NCBI RefSeq assembly: GCF_009846885.1
Contig: NZ_WUWM01000010.1
Location: 1-64,000, forward strand
Source of the DNA: Paenibacillus puerhi
Lineage (GTDB): Bacteria > Bacillota > Bacilli > Paenibacillales > NBRC-103111
Direction of reading: 5' to 3'
Length of the DNA: 64,000 bases
In this document: positions 36,101-44,642 of the stretch, one piece after another
Numbering within the stretch: position 1 is the first letter of the stretch
Layout: each line of letters opens with the position of its first letter
Made by a program: the position numbers and the translations under genes
The notes under the pieces: model-generated
What the model was told of the DNA's origin: nothing
Seen by the model: the letters and a program-made list of their open reading frames with translations, nothing else
Databases searched by the model: none

Positions 36101-37107
36101 ATCCCGATGGGGAAACGCTTCGTCAGGCGATCGGTCTGGAGGAAGAGCTGCATCCTTCGATGAGGCAGGAGGCGTCCCGGTGGACAATTCAAGTGTTCAG
36201 TCCCGATCGCTTTGCGTATATCGCACAGGCGGCCCCCGCTCTGGAGGCGGTGCCGGCTGACCCCCGCAGGTCTTCGCTGCTGCGGCTTGAGCCGGTCGAC
36301 GGTACGGAGCGGTGGGAGCAAGAGGTTTGGGGACGTTTGTCCTGGGAATACGGTCATCAGGAAGCGACGCAAGTTTTCTCCAAGACGTCGGTTACGGAGC
36401 TGAAGCGGCTGTCGGAGCATGAGAGGCTGCTGGAGCTGTTCGCGGAAGAGCCTGCCCCCGTTTTTTGGAACGAGGAAGGACTGGATTCGGGAGCTGGGGA
36501 AACCTTGAACGGGCGGCGGCAGCAAGCGGGAGGCGGCTACCGGCCTCTGATCGTAAGAAGACCCCGCTTCCTGGAGCAGCGGGAGGTGAATGCGGCCGAG
36601 CGCGGTTCCGTCTTTCATGCCCTGATGCAGCAAATCCCGCTCCGCCGCCTTCCGCAGCAGAGCGATATTGAAGAAACGTTAGCCGACATGGTGCGCCGGG
36701 AGCTGCTGACGGAAGCCCAGCAGGTCTTGGTCGATCCGCAGGTGATCGTATCGTTCTTTGCGAGCGACCTTGGCGCCCGGCTGTTATCCGCTCAGCGGGT
36801 ATACCGGGAGCTGCCCTTCAGCTTCGGCATGCCGGCAGCGGATGTATACGGAGGGGAGAATGCCGGTCTTGAGGCGGAAACTGTGATGCTGCAGGGGGTC
36901 ATCGATTGTTTGATCGACGAAGGAGACGGCTATGTGCTGGTCGACTACAAGACGGACCGGCTGAAGGGCTCTTCGCCCGACCGGATCGCCGAGCGGTACC
37001 GGCTGCAGCTGGAGCTGTACGCCAAAGCCGTGGAAGGAATATGGAAGAAACCGGTTAAGAGCACCTTTGTTTATTTATTCGACGGGGCGCATCTGGTGGA
37101 GTTATAA
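33139..37107 (+). CDS. addA: ATP-dependent helicase/nuclease subunit A
   Basis: A 1322-residue UvrD-type helicase with a C-terminal nuclease domain. Motifs in order: Walker A AAAAGSGKT (33-41), LLVATFTKAAAAEMRHRI (motif Ia), VMLDEYQDTN (Walker B), MTIHKSKGLEFPVVFVAG (motif V), LYVALTRAKEKL (motif VI), and the nuclease motif YVLVDYKTDRLKG near the end. It forms the AddAB complex for recombinational repair. It is somewhat longer than B. subtilis AddA (about 1230), with charged insertions near 545-570 and around 1125. Start: three successive ATGs at 33139, 33142 and 33145; the first overlaps the addB stop (ATGA), indicating coupling. Confidence 0.97.
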   Translation: MMMTNLMPKPENSNWTDDQWKAVAVRGTSVLVAAAAGSGKTAVLVERIIRRISDPQEPMDVDRLLVATFTKAAAAEMRHRISDALEKALTADPGSEHLRRQLALIPRAFITTLHSFCMEVIQKHYQSIGLDPGFRIANETESALLRQELLEELLEERYGEALEGEPFWLLADTFSGDKNDEGLFRLVQRLYDDSRSHPWPEHWLASCVRMFEERLDTEDHPWLASLRAAVKLELQGMEGLLREAVRLAAGPGGPAPYLANLDDDLAVVGHLLDMSEESSWGLLYNAFQGAAFGKLKPCKGEQVDKTLQEQVKDLRNAAKDKLAQVKEEWFARSLEEYARELAVMAPLMQALADLVTDFGESYKKAKSDKGLVDFADLEHYCLQILCGADSEPGKPQPSAAALEYREQFVEVMLDEYQDTNRVQETIVALISREEPGNRFMVGDVKQSIYRFRLAEPGLFQEKYKSFRPDGILPGQRIDLARNFRSRPEVVDGTNYIFRQVMKESVGEIDYDERAELVYGAAYPEAKGRAQAAELVLIDRSATADPGEEPTADSEGEPGDAAGGIEGMTEAKDLETAQLEGRLLAERIRLMMGADGGGKYQVLDKQSKEMRDVTYRDIVVLLRATQQWAPVLIEELRQQGIPAYAELNTGYFTATEVQVVLSLLKIIDNPYQDIPLAGVLRSPLVGLSEEELAAIRIARRNGSYFDAVRAYVRGTGAVEEPGPSQGAAEPARALYLVGKQSVEDKESSLRSKLERFLAALAAWRMQSLQGPLAELIWEIYRETGYFDFVGGLPGGEQRQANLRALYDRAKQYEATSLRGLFRFLRFVERMQDTGGDLGTARALGEQEDVVRIMTIHKSKGLEFPVVFVAGCGKMFNRRDLTDAFLLHKELGFGPKLLEHGTRVSYPTLPWLAIKQKIRMEMLAEEMRVLYVALTRAKEKLILIASVRGLEKLLGSWARYVSHSGQTLPDDTLAAAKCYLDWIGPAIMRHPDGETLRQAIGLEEELHPSMRQEASRWTIQVFSPDRFAYIAQAAPALEAVPADPRRSSLLRLEPVDGTERWEQEVWGRLSWEYGHQEATQVFSKTSVTELKRLSEHERLLELFAEEPAPVFWNEEGLDSGAGETLNGRRQQAGGGYRPLIVRRPRFLEQREVNAAERGSVFHALMQQIPLRRLPQQSDIEETLADMVRRELLTEAQQVLVDPQVIVSFFASDLGARLLSAQRVYRELPFSFGMPAADVYGGENAGLEAETVMLQGVIDCLIDEGDGYVLVDYKTDRLKGSSPDRIAERYRLQLELYAKAVEGIWKKPVKSTFVYLFDGAHLVEL

Positions 37108-37177
37108 ATGCAGACGACCGGTGAACGGCAGCTGACAGCTGACCGGCTTCACCGGGTTTATTGGGGAGGAACTGGGC

Positions 37178-38362
37178 ATGCGTATATTGCATACGGCAGA
37201 TTGGCATCTTGGGCGAACGCTCGAAGGGCGGAGCCGGTTGGCGGAACAGGAAGCGTTCATCGACGAGCTGGCGGCGATCGTCCATGAGCGGCAGATCGAT
37301 CTGGTTCTGCTCGCGGGCGATGTGTATGATTCGGTGAATCCGCCGGCTGCTGCCGAACAATTGTTCTATGAGGCGCTTGCCCGACTGTCGGATCAGGGTC
37401 ACAGGCCGGTTTATGTGATTGCCGGCAACCACGATCATCCTGACAGGCTGGCTGCGGCCGCGCCGCTTGCGGACAAGCTGGGCGTCAAGCTGATCGGCCT
37501 GCCCGAGGCGCGCGTTCACCGGATCGCGATCCCGCGGACCGGGGAGAGCGCCGTGCTGTTCGCTTTGCCTTATCCTTCCGAGTCCCGGCTTAAGGAGCTG
37601 CTGACCGACGAGACGGACGAAGCCCTGCTCCGCTCGGCCTATTCCGACCGGGTCCGTCATATCGCCTTGGAGCAGGCGCGCCACTTCGGGCCGGATACGG
37701 TCAATCTGCTGATGAGCCATTTGTACGTGATGGGCGGCAAGGAAACGGAATCGGAGAGGCCTATCCAGGTCGGAGGCGCCTATACGGTCGATGCTTCGGC
37801 GCTATCGGCAGGCGCAAGCTACGCGGCTTTAGGCCACCTGCACCGGCCGCAGCAGCAGATGAGCGGGGACTGCTTGATCCGGTACAGCGGCTCTCCGCTG
37901 GCGTACAGCTTCTCCGAGGCGGGGCAAGCGAAGTCGGTGACGATTATCGAGATCGCCCCGGGGGGAGCTCCGGTGCTGGAGGAGCTTTATCTATCCTGCG
38001 GGAGGCCCTTGGTCGAATGGCAGGCTCGCGGAGGGCTTGCCGAAGTGTACCGCTGGCTGGAGGAGGGCAAGGACGCCGCAGCGTGGATCGATCTGGAGCT
38101 GCATCTGCAGGAGACGATCTCGCTGGAGCAAATTCACCGGCTGCGGCAGGCGCGCGAAGGGTTCATTCATATTCGTCCGGTCTATCCCGAGCTGCAGGCT
38201 GAGGCGGACCGGATACGGGAAGTAGCCAAGGTGCCGATGGACGAGCTGTTCCGCCGCTTCTACGAGCGGCAAACCGGAGGGGCTCAGCCGGAGCCGGAGC
38301 TGATCCAGCTGTTCCTGGAGCTGCTGGCGGATGAGGAAGACGATCCGGCTTCTGCCGTGTAG
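37178..38362 (+). CDS. sbcD: Exonuclease subunit SbcD
   Basis: A 394-residue Mre11-type phosphoesterase. The metal motifs appear in order: RILHTADWHLGRTL, VLLAGDVYDSVNPP, YVIAGNHDHPDRL, and later MSHLYVMGG and YAALGHLHRPQ. With SbcC it cuts DNA hairpins and protein-blocked ends. The length is normal. The ATG has GGGGAGGAACTGGGC upstream. It lies between addA and sbcC, an order also seen in B. subtilis. Confidence 0.97.
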   Translation: MRILHTADWHLGRTLEGRSRLAEQEAFIDELAAIVHERQIDLVLLAGDVYDSVNPPAAAEQLFYEALARLSDQGHRPVYVIAGNHDHPDRLAAAAPLADKLGVKLIGLPEARVHRIAIPRTGESAVLFALPYPSESRLKELLTDETDEALLRSAYSDRVRHIALEQARHFGPDTVNLLMSHLYVMGGKETESERPIQVGGAYTVDASALSAGASYAALGHLHRPQQQMSGDCLIRYSGSPLAYSFSEAGQAKSVTIIEIAPGGAPVLEELYLSCGRPLVEWQARGGLAEVYRWLEEGKDAAAWIDLELHLQETISLEQIHRLRQAREGFIHIRPVYPELQAEADRIREVAKVPMDELFRRFYERQTGGAQPEPELIQLFLELLADEEDDPASAV

Positions 38363-38466
38363 ATCAACGGAAACGGAATCAGCAGCCACCGGAATCGGAA
38401 AGGTCGCCTGGAGGGAAGAGGAGAGGGGACCGCGGATATTGCACTTTTCTAGAAGGAGTCGATGAA

Positions 38467-41400
38467 ATGAGACCCATATTGCTGCAAATTACGGGCCTGC
38501 AAAGTTACCGAGAGCTGCAGGAGATCGATTTCGCCGCTTTGACGGGAGCGGGCGTTTTTGGCATCTTCGGCCCGACGGGCAGCGGGAAGTCGTCGCTTCT
38601 GGATGCGATAACGCTGGCGCTGTACGGAAAAGTGGAGCGCGCTCCAGGAGGAACGCAGTCCGTCATGAACCAGGCCGAGGACGTGCTGGCCGTATCGTTC
38701 AGCTTCGAGCTGGCCGCTCCCGGCGGAGCGATCCGCTACCGGGTGGACCGGCAGTTCAAGCGAAACGGCGATCAGTCCATGCTGGGCAGCTTGTGCCGGC
38801 TGATCCGACAGCAGGACGGAGAGACAGTCGTCCTGGCGGATAAAGCAGGCGAGGTCAATCACCAGGTGCAGGAACTGCTCGGTCTGTCTATGGCCGACTT
38901 TACTCGGGCGGTTGTCCTTCCGCAGGGCAAATTCGCCGAGTTTCTGACGCTGGCGGGCAAGGACCGCCGTGCGATGCTGCAGCGGCTGTTCCACCTGGAG
39001 CCCTATGGGGATCGGCTAAGCGCCAAAACAGCCTCCCGCTACAAGCAAGCCGATGCGGGCGTGAAGCAGCTGCAGGCGGAGCAGCAGGGACTTGGCGATG
39101 CGTCTCAGGAAGCACTGGCCTTGGCCGAAGCCAGGCTGGCGGAAGCGCAGGCTGCCGCCCGTGCTGCGCGCGAGGCGCTGACGGCATGCGAGCAGCTCGC
39201 GGCCGAGCAGCGCGCGGTGCGCGAGCTGCAGCGCGAGCGCGGCATCCTCGCCGCGCGCGGCGCCGCGCTGGCCGCCGATGCGCCGCGCATCGCCGCGCTG
39301 GCGGCGAGGCTCGCGCGCGCGGCCGAGGCCGAGCGGCTGCGCCCGCTGGTGCGCCGCCGCGCAGCCGCCCGCGCGCAGCTGGCCGGCGCGCAGGCCGCCT
39401 CTGCGGCCGCGGGCGAGGCGCTGGCCGCCGCCCAACGCTCGCTTGCGGCTGCGGAGGCCGCGCACCAGGCCGCTCGCGACGCGCTGGCGGCCCAGGAGGC
39501 GCCGCTGGCCGCGCGCCTCGAGCAGCTGCGCTACGCCGCGGAGCTGGCGGCCGAGCTTGCCGCCGCCCGCGAGCGGCTGGCCGTGCTCGCCGCGGAGGCG
39601 AGCCGCGCGGACGCCGGGCTGGCCGCGCAGCGCGCCGAAGAGGCGCGCGAGCGGGGGCTGCGCGAGAAGGCGCAGCAGCGGCAGGCGCAGCTCAAGACGG
39701 AGCTGGCGCGCGTCGAGACGCCGGCTGCGGTCCGGACGCGGCTGCAGGATGCGCTGCAGGCCGCCCGCGAGCTGGAGCGGACGGAGGCGCTGGCTGCCGA
39801 GCGGCAGGCCGCAGCGAGCGGCCAGCGGCAGGAAGCCGCGCGCGAGCGGCTGCGGCTGCAGGAGCAGGCGGAGCGGGAGCAAGCCTGGAGCGGCCGGGCC
39901 GCGGCATGGCTGGCGCATGCCGGGAGTCTGCGTCAGGCAGCGGGCATCGTGGAAGCGAGGCTGCTCGAACTGGAGCAGGCGGCGGCCCGCGAGGAGGAGC
40001 TCAGGCGTCGCCGCGATCTGGCGGCCGAGCGCGAAGCCATGGCCGAAGCGCTTGCCGCGCAGCTGCAGGACGGGGAAGAGTGCCCGGTCTGCGGCTCGAA
40101 GGAGCACCCGGCGCTGGAGAGGCATCGAGTGCGCGCTGTACCCAAGCAGCCTGATGACGGAGAGGCGGAGTCTGTTGGACCGGCAGGAGCTGCGGGTATG
40201 GCCGCGTGGGAAGCCGGAGCCGCGGGACAAAGGAAAGGCATGCGGGAAGCCGGAGGGCTCCCGGATGACGCCGCCGAGCTTGAGCATAGCCGCAAGCGGA
40301 CCAGAGAGGAGCAGTTCGCCGTGCGCCAGCTGCTTCAGCGGCTGGATTCGCTGGAGAGGCAGTGCGCTCAGCTGCATGGTTCTGCCGCCGGAGCGGACGC
40401 GCAGGCAGAGCTGCTGGAAGCCCGCCTGCAGGCAGCGGCCGGCCGGTCGGATCAGTCCCTCGGCTCGGCTGCTGAGCCCCCCAGGGGCTCTGAGATGCCA
40501 TTTGGTGTGCATACCGGCGAGCGGCAGCCCGAGCATCTGGCGGCTTACCCCAAGGCGGACATTTTCCTGCCGGACTTCGTGGATCTGCTTGAGCATCTGA
40601 GTCCCGAATTCCCTGCTTCTTTATCTTCTGCTCACTCGGATTGCGCCGGGGCGCTTCGCCGGTTCGAGCAGAGGGCTGACGAGCTTGAGAAGCAATGGCA
40701 GGAGCTGCTGCAGCATTCCCGCCAGGGAGAGCGCAAGCGGCAGGAGCTGGAAACCCGGCTGCAAACCCTGGAGGCCGCGATCGCGGCGGAAGAGGCCAAA
40801 GCCGGGGAATGGCTGCAGGCCCTTGCCTCGCAGCGCGAAGCGTGGCAGCGTGCGTACGCGGAGTGGGAGCCTGCCCGGGTCCCGGAGCTTGCGGAGCAGG
40901 GAAGGCTTCAGGAGGCGGCTGCGGAGGATATTCGTCAACGTCTGGAGACAAGCGTCGCTTTTCTCCAGGAGAAGGAATCGAGACTTCAGCAGCTTCAGCT
41001 GGAGCAGAGCGGGCTGGAGAAGCAGGCGGTCAGGCTCGCGGCCGAGAAGGAAGCGCTGGAGGGGCAGTTCCGGCAGCAGACGGAGCGTCTGCACGGCTTG
41101 GTCGGAGATGGCGAGCTCGGCTCTCTTGCAGCCGAGGCGACCGCCAGTCTGCAGCGTCTGCGGGGGGAGGCGGAAGCCTCGGCCGGGCGCCGCGAGCAGG
41201 CGCTGGCCGCCCACCAATCGGCTTCCGCCCATGAAGCTGCCGCCAGGCAAGCCGAGCAATCGGCGGAAGCGCTGGACGCCCAGACGCAGAGCGAATGGCT
41301 GGAGCAATCGGGGGCGGCAGGCTTCACGGCCGCAGCTGAGGTCGAGGAAGCGCTCGTATCCGACGAGCAGAGATCGGCATGGACCCTGGAAGTGGAGGGG

Positions 41401-42150
41401 CATGGCAAGCAGGAGCATCAGGTGAATGTCCGTCTTCAGGAGCTGGATGTCCTGCTCGCCGGACGCTCCGTCACCGACGAAGCCTGGGAGCTTACCGAAA
41501 GCCGGCTGGCTGCGAGCAAGTCGAAGGACGAGGAGGCGCTGCAGGCCGCAGCAAGAGCGGAGCGGGATTGCGAGGCGCTTCGCGAGAAACACGGGCGCTG
41601 GCAGGAGCTGGAGCGGGAACGCGAGAGCTTGCAGCAGGAGCTGACGCTGCTGGGCAAGCTGCAGGGGGTGCTGCGGGGCAACGCCTTTGTGGAATTTTTG
41701 GCCGAGGAGCAGCTGATGCATGTAAGCCGGGTTGCTTCAGAGCGTCTGGGACAGCTGACACGCCGGAAATATGCGATCGAGGTCGACTCGGGCAGCGGCT
41801 TCGTCATCCGGGACGATGCCAATGGCGGCACGCGGCGTCCGGTTACGACGCTGTCGGGGGGAGAGACTTTTCTGACATCGCTCTCGCTGGCCTTGGCTCT
41901 GTCGACGCAAATTCAACTCAAGGGCGAGTACCCTCTTGAATTTTTCTTCCTGGACGAAGGGTTTGGTACGCTTGACCCGGATCTACTCGATGCGGTGGTG
42001 ACAGCTCTCGAGAAATTGCATGTAGACAACCTGACCGTGGGCGTCATCAGTCACGTACCGGAGCTGCGCGCCAGACTTCCACGCCGGCTCGTCGTGCAGC
42101 CTGCTGAACCGGGCGGCCGGGGCAGCCGGGTCGTACTGGAGACGATGTGA
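38467..42150 (+). CDS. sbcC: Exonuclease subunit SbcC (Rad50-like)
   Basis: A 1227-residue SMC-like ATPase. Walker A FGPTGSGKSSLLDAITLALY lies near residue 35, followed by FTRAVVLPQGKFAEFL. Two long coiled-coil arms (about 170-520 and 650-1060) flank the zinc hook CPVC at C539-C542 (EECPVCGSKEHP). The C-terminal ATPase half carries the signature TTLSGGETFLTSLSLALAL and Walker B FFLDEGFGTLD. It works with SbcD to trim DNA ends. The proximal arm (about 39.1-39.9 kb) is almost wholly Ala, Arg, Glu, Leu and Gln and extremely GC-rich, so spurious open frames appear in all phases there. It starts at the ATG at 38467, with AGAAGGAG upstream. Confidence 0.96.
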   Translation: MRPILLQITGLQSYRELQEIDFAALTGAGVFGIFGPTGSGKSSLLDAITLALYGKVERAPGGTQSVMNQAEDVLAVSFSFELAAPGGAIRYRVDRQFKRNGDQSMLGSLCRLIRQQDGETVVLADKAGEVNHQVQELLGLSMADFTRAVVLPQGKFAEFLTLAGKDRRAMLQRLFHLEPYGDRLSAKTASRYKQADAGVKQLQAEQQGLGDASQEALALAEARLAEAQAAARAAREALTACEQLAAEQRAVRELQRERGILAARGAALAADAPRIAALAARLARAAEAERLRPLVRRRAAARAQLAGAQAASAAAGEALAAAQRSLAAAEAAHQAARDALAAQEAPLAARLEQLRYAAELAAELAAARERLAVLAAEASRADAGLAAQRAEEARERGLREKAQQRQAQLKTELARVETPAAVRTRLQDALQAARELERTEALAAERQAAASGQRQEAARERLRLQEQAEREQAWSGRAAAWLAHAGSLRQAAGIVEARLLELEQAAAREEELRRRRDLAAEREAMAEALAAQLQDGEECPVCGSKEHPALERHRVRAVPKQPDDGEAESVGPAGAAGMAAWEAGAAGQRKGMREAGGLPDDAAELEHSRKRTREEQFAVRQLLQRLDSLERQCAQLHGSAAGADAQAELLEARLQAAAGRSDQSLGSAAEPPRGSEMPFGVHTGERQPEHLAAYPKADIFLPDFVDLLEHLSPEFPASLSSAHSDCAGALRRFEQRADELEKQWQELLQHSRQGERKRQELETRLQTLEAAIAAEEAKAGEWLQALASQREAWQRAYAEWEPARVPELAEQGRLQEAAAEDIRQRLETSVAFLQEKESRLQQLQLEQSGLEKQAVRLAAEKEALEGQFRQQTERLHGLVGDGELGSLAAEATASLQRLRGEAEASAGRREQALAAHQSASAHEAAARQAEQSAEALDAQTQSEWLEQSGAAGFTAAAEVEEALVSDEQRSAWTLEVEGHGKQEHQVNVRLQELDVLLAGRSVTDEAWELTESRLAASKSKDEEALQAAARAERDCEALREKHGRWQELERERESLQQELTLLGKLQGVLRGNAFVEFLAEEQLMHVSRVASERLGQLTRRKYAIEVDSGSGFVIRDDANGGTRRPVTTLSGGETFLTSLSLALALSTQIQLKGEYPLEFFFLDEGFGTLDPDLLDAVVTALEKLHVDNLTVGVISHVPELRARLPRRLVVQPAEPGGRGSRVVLETM

Positions 42151-42298
42151 CCGGCCGGGACCGTGACGAAAGGCCGGGGCAGCCGTTGCTGTGGAACGCG
42201 AGGCCGTTGTTTCCGTACATAAGATTATCGCGAAACGCATATGAAGCGGAATAGGGAAATGGACACGACGGCGATGCCGTAAAGGGGAGACAAGATTG

Positions 42299-44521
42299 AT
42301 GAATCGTACACGACGGAAATCCGCATGTATCCAGGAACTTCCTTATGCCGCGAATGACGGTGGTGCCGCTTTCCGGAATAACCCTCGCGGGCCCCGGCGA
42401 TCTCGTAGGGGCGCTGCAGTCCGGTCTTTGCTTGTACTTGCGCTGGGTGCCGGCTTGTTGTTCACCGGGACCGGGACTGTACATGCCGATGAGATATGGA
42501 ACCGATGGCAGGCGGCCGACAAGGCGGCAGCCGCAGGCAATCCAGCGGGAGCCGTTCCCCATTGGGAGTTTTTAGTGGAGCACTATGCCGGGATTGGCGA
42601 CTGGCAGAATGCCGCCTTGTTTTGCGGCAGGCTTAACGCTTATTTTGACTCCATCGGGGAATACGAGCGCGCCATCGTTTATTATGAACGCGAGAACGAC
42701 TACTGGTTGAAGGACGGGAAAGACTGGGGAGCCGTCGATCTGCAAAGAGCCGAACAGATCCGTACGATCGTCGAGGCTTACATCTCTACCTCCGATACCG
42801 AGGCGCTGCGCAAGCGGGGGCTTCCTGCGGACGGCAAGCTGGCCAAATTCGAGCCGGAGTACGGGATGTATATCGGCCTGTACCCGGAGCGCGATCCCAA
42901 GATGCTCAATTACTACGACCGTTCGGAATCCATTTATGGCAAGAAGCATGCTTTGTACCTCGTTTATACGCAGGTTGGCAAGCCGTTCCCGAAGCAGTAT
43001 GCGGATCGCGCCAGGAAGGCTGGGGGGAGCTTGCAGATTGCCTGGGAGCCGATGGATGGTCTCGATGCCGTCAAGGAGGCTGTCGTGCGTGAATGGGCGA
43101 AGCAGGCCAAGGCCGCCGACATTCCGATCTTCCTTCGTTACGCAAGCGAAATGAACGGCAACTGGATCCCGTGGCATGGCGATCCCGCCAAGTACATCCG
43201 TAATTTTCGTATGGTGCACGATATCATGGAGCAGGAGGCCCCCAACGTAGCCATGGTCTGGAGCCCCGGGGATGTGCCGATGTACTCGATGGATGCCTAT
43301 TATCCGGGAGATGACTACGTCGATTGGGTCGGGGTAAGTCTGTACAGCGAGCCGTATGAGAACGGCGATCCGCAACAAGGGAATATGCAGGGGACCAGTC
43401 CCGTTGAAAGGCTCGATTATTTATACCGCACTTACTCGGAGCGCAAACCGCTGATGATCAGCGAAACGGCCGTGTCGCATTACGCCAACATTCCCAAGGA
43501 ATCCTTCACCGAATACGGAACGATGAACCTGCAGCGCTTGTACGGCATTATGCCTTATAAGTATCCGAGGCTGAAGTCGGTTACGTACTTCAACGTGAAT
43601 CTGGAAATGTCGGAGAGCAAGAACAATTACCTGCTGGGCGATAACGACGCCATGATGAGTTTGTATAAGCAGCTGATCGCTCCGCCGTATTATTTAACCA
43701 AAGTGGAGCAGGGGGCCCGGCCATCCGATCAGACCGGACTTGTCCCGCTGGGGGCGGGTTCCGTTTTCTACAAGCAGGCGAGCATCACGCCATTTATCAA
43801 GATTCCCGATATTTATGTGGGCAAGGTTCAGTACAATCTGAATGGCAAGCTGATCGGGGAGCAAACGGAGCCTCCCTACGGGCTGGAGCTGAAGGCGGGA
43901 CAGGTACCCGACGGCTCGGTGCTCGGTATAACCGTATACAACAAGGCGGGCAAGCAGAGCGCGAACCGGTCATTTCCGCTGGCGTCAGGCATATCGGTTG
44001 CGCTGGATGGGAAGGACTTGTCCTTTGAACAGCCCCCGGTCATCCGGGAGGGCAATACGCTCGCGCCGATCCGCGCTATTTTCGAAGCGATGGGCGCGAC
44101 TGTTGAGTGGAATGCCACGACCCGTACAGCTACGGCCCGAAAGGGAGCCAAGGAGGTAGCTATCGCCATCGGCAGCCGGGAGGCTTCTGTGAACGGGAAG
44201 CTTATCGAGCTGGAGGTGCCCGCGCAGCTGATAGGGGGATCGACGCTGGTGCCCGCCCGCTTCGCGAGCGAAGCATTCGGCGGTACCGTCACTTGGGACG
44301 GGGCGACGCGAACCGTACACATCCGCAGCGGCGCTAAGTTATCGGCAGCCTCAGCATCCGCATCCGCAGCGTCAGCTTTGTCAGCTTCACTTGCTTCTTC
44401 TGCGCCGGATGCCAGCGTCGCGGCTGCTGCAGATGAAAGCTCGGAGCCCGAGGCTGGCTGGGTTGCCTGGGTCAAACGGCAATTCGGACGCCTTGAGGGA
44501 TTATGGACCCGTTTGGTTTAA
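42299..44521 (+). CDS. Secreted GH26-like glycosidase with C-terminal copper-amine-oxidase-type stalk domain
   Basis: A 740-residue exported protein. A long basic N-terminus is followed by a hydrophobic signal helix at about 42-62 (VRSLLVLALGAGLLFTGTG). A helical region with TPR-like character (about 70-170) precedes a catalytic domain with glycoside hydrolase family 26 features. RYASEMNGNW holds the likely acid/base Glu284, and PLMISETAVSH holds the likely nucleophile Glu389, spaced 105 residues apart as in family 26 mannanases. A stalk domain of the Cu_amine_oxidN1 type follows (about 560-680, LAPIRAIFEAMGATVEWN and LVPARFASEAFGGTVTWD), then a Ser/Ala-rich stretch and a short amphipathic end. 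A beta-mannanase or related cell-surface polysaccharide activity is likely but the substrate is unproven. The ATG at 42299 has AAAGGGGAG upstream. It is monocistronic. Confidence 0.82.
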   Translation: MNRTRRKSACIQELPYAANDGGAAFRNNPRGPRRSRRGAAVRSLLVLALGAGLLFTGTGTVHADEIWNRWQAADKAAAAGNPAGAVPHWEFLVEHYAGIGDWQNAALFCGRLNAYFDSIGEYERAIVYYERENDYWLKDGKDWGAVDLQRAEQIRTIVEAYISTSDTEALRKRGLPADGKLAKFEPEYGMYIGLYPERDPKMLNYYDRSESIYGKKHALYLVYTQVGKPFPKQYADRARKAGGSLQIAWEPMDGLDAVKEAVVREWAKQAKAADIPIFLRYASEMNGNWIPWHGDPAKYIRNFRMVHDIMEQEAPNVAMVWSPGDVPMYSMDAYYPGDDYVDWVGVSLYSEPYENGDPQQGNMQGTSPVERLDYLYRTYSERKPLMISETAVSHYANIPKESFTEYGTMNLQRLYGIMPYKYPRLKSVTYFNVNLEMSESKNNYLLGDNDAMMSLYKQLIAPPYYLTKVEQGARPSDQTGLVPLGAGSVFYKQASITPFIKIPDIYVGKVQYNLNGKLIGEQTEPPYGLELKAGQVPDGSVLGITVYNKAGKQSANRSFPLASGISVALDGKDLSFEQPPVIREGNTLAPIRAIFEAMGATVEWNATTRTATARKGAKEVAIAIGSREASVNGKLIELEVPAQLIGGSTLVPARFASEAFGGTVTWDGATRTVHIRSGAKLSAASASASAASALSASLASSAPDASVAAAADESSEPEAGWVAWVKRQFGRLEGLWTRLV

Positions 44522-44534
44522 CGCACGCCAAAAA

Positions 44535-44570
44535 GCTCTCTTCGGACGCCGCCGTCCGCAGAGGGCTTTT
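44535..44570 (+). terminator. Terminator of the GH26-like gene
   Basis: GCTCTC pairs with GAGGGC, with the inner stem CGGACG/CGTCCG, followed by TTTT. Confidence 0.7.
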
Positions 44571-44576
44571 GGCGCA

Positions 44577-44599
44577 GAAAAAAAGAGCCCTCAGGCTCT
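44577..44599 (-). terminator. Terminator of the TetR-oxidoreductase gene
   Basis: On the minus strand AGAGCC, TGAG, GGCTCT is followed by a run of Ts (the A-run at plus 44577-44583). Confidence 0.8.
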
Positions 44600-44642
44600 G
44601 GGCCTGAAAGCTCCTTATTGGTCTTAGCAAGGAAGAGATGAC

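Noticed and set aside
39186-40600. Long extra plus-strand frames (322 and 440 codons) inside sbcC
   Set aside because: Caused by very GC-rich DNA with few stop codons. The encoded proteins are almost only Arg, Ala and Gly, and no start signals are present.
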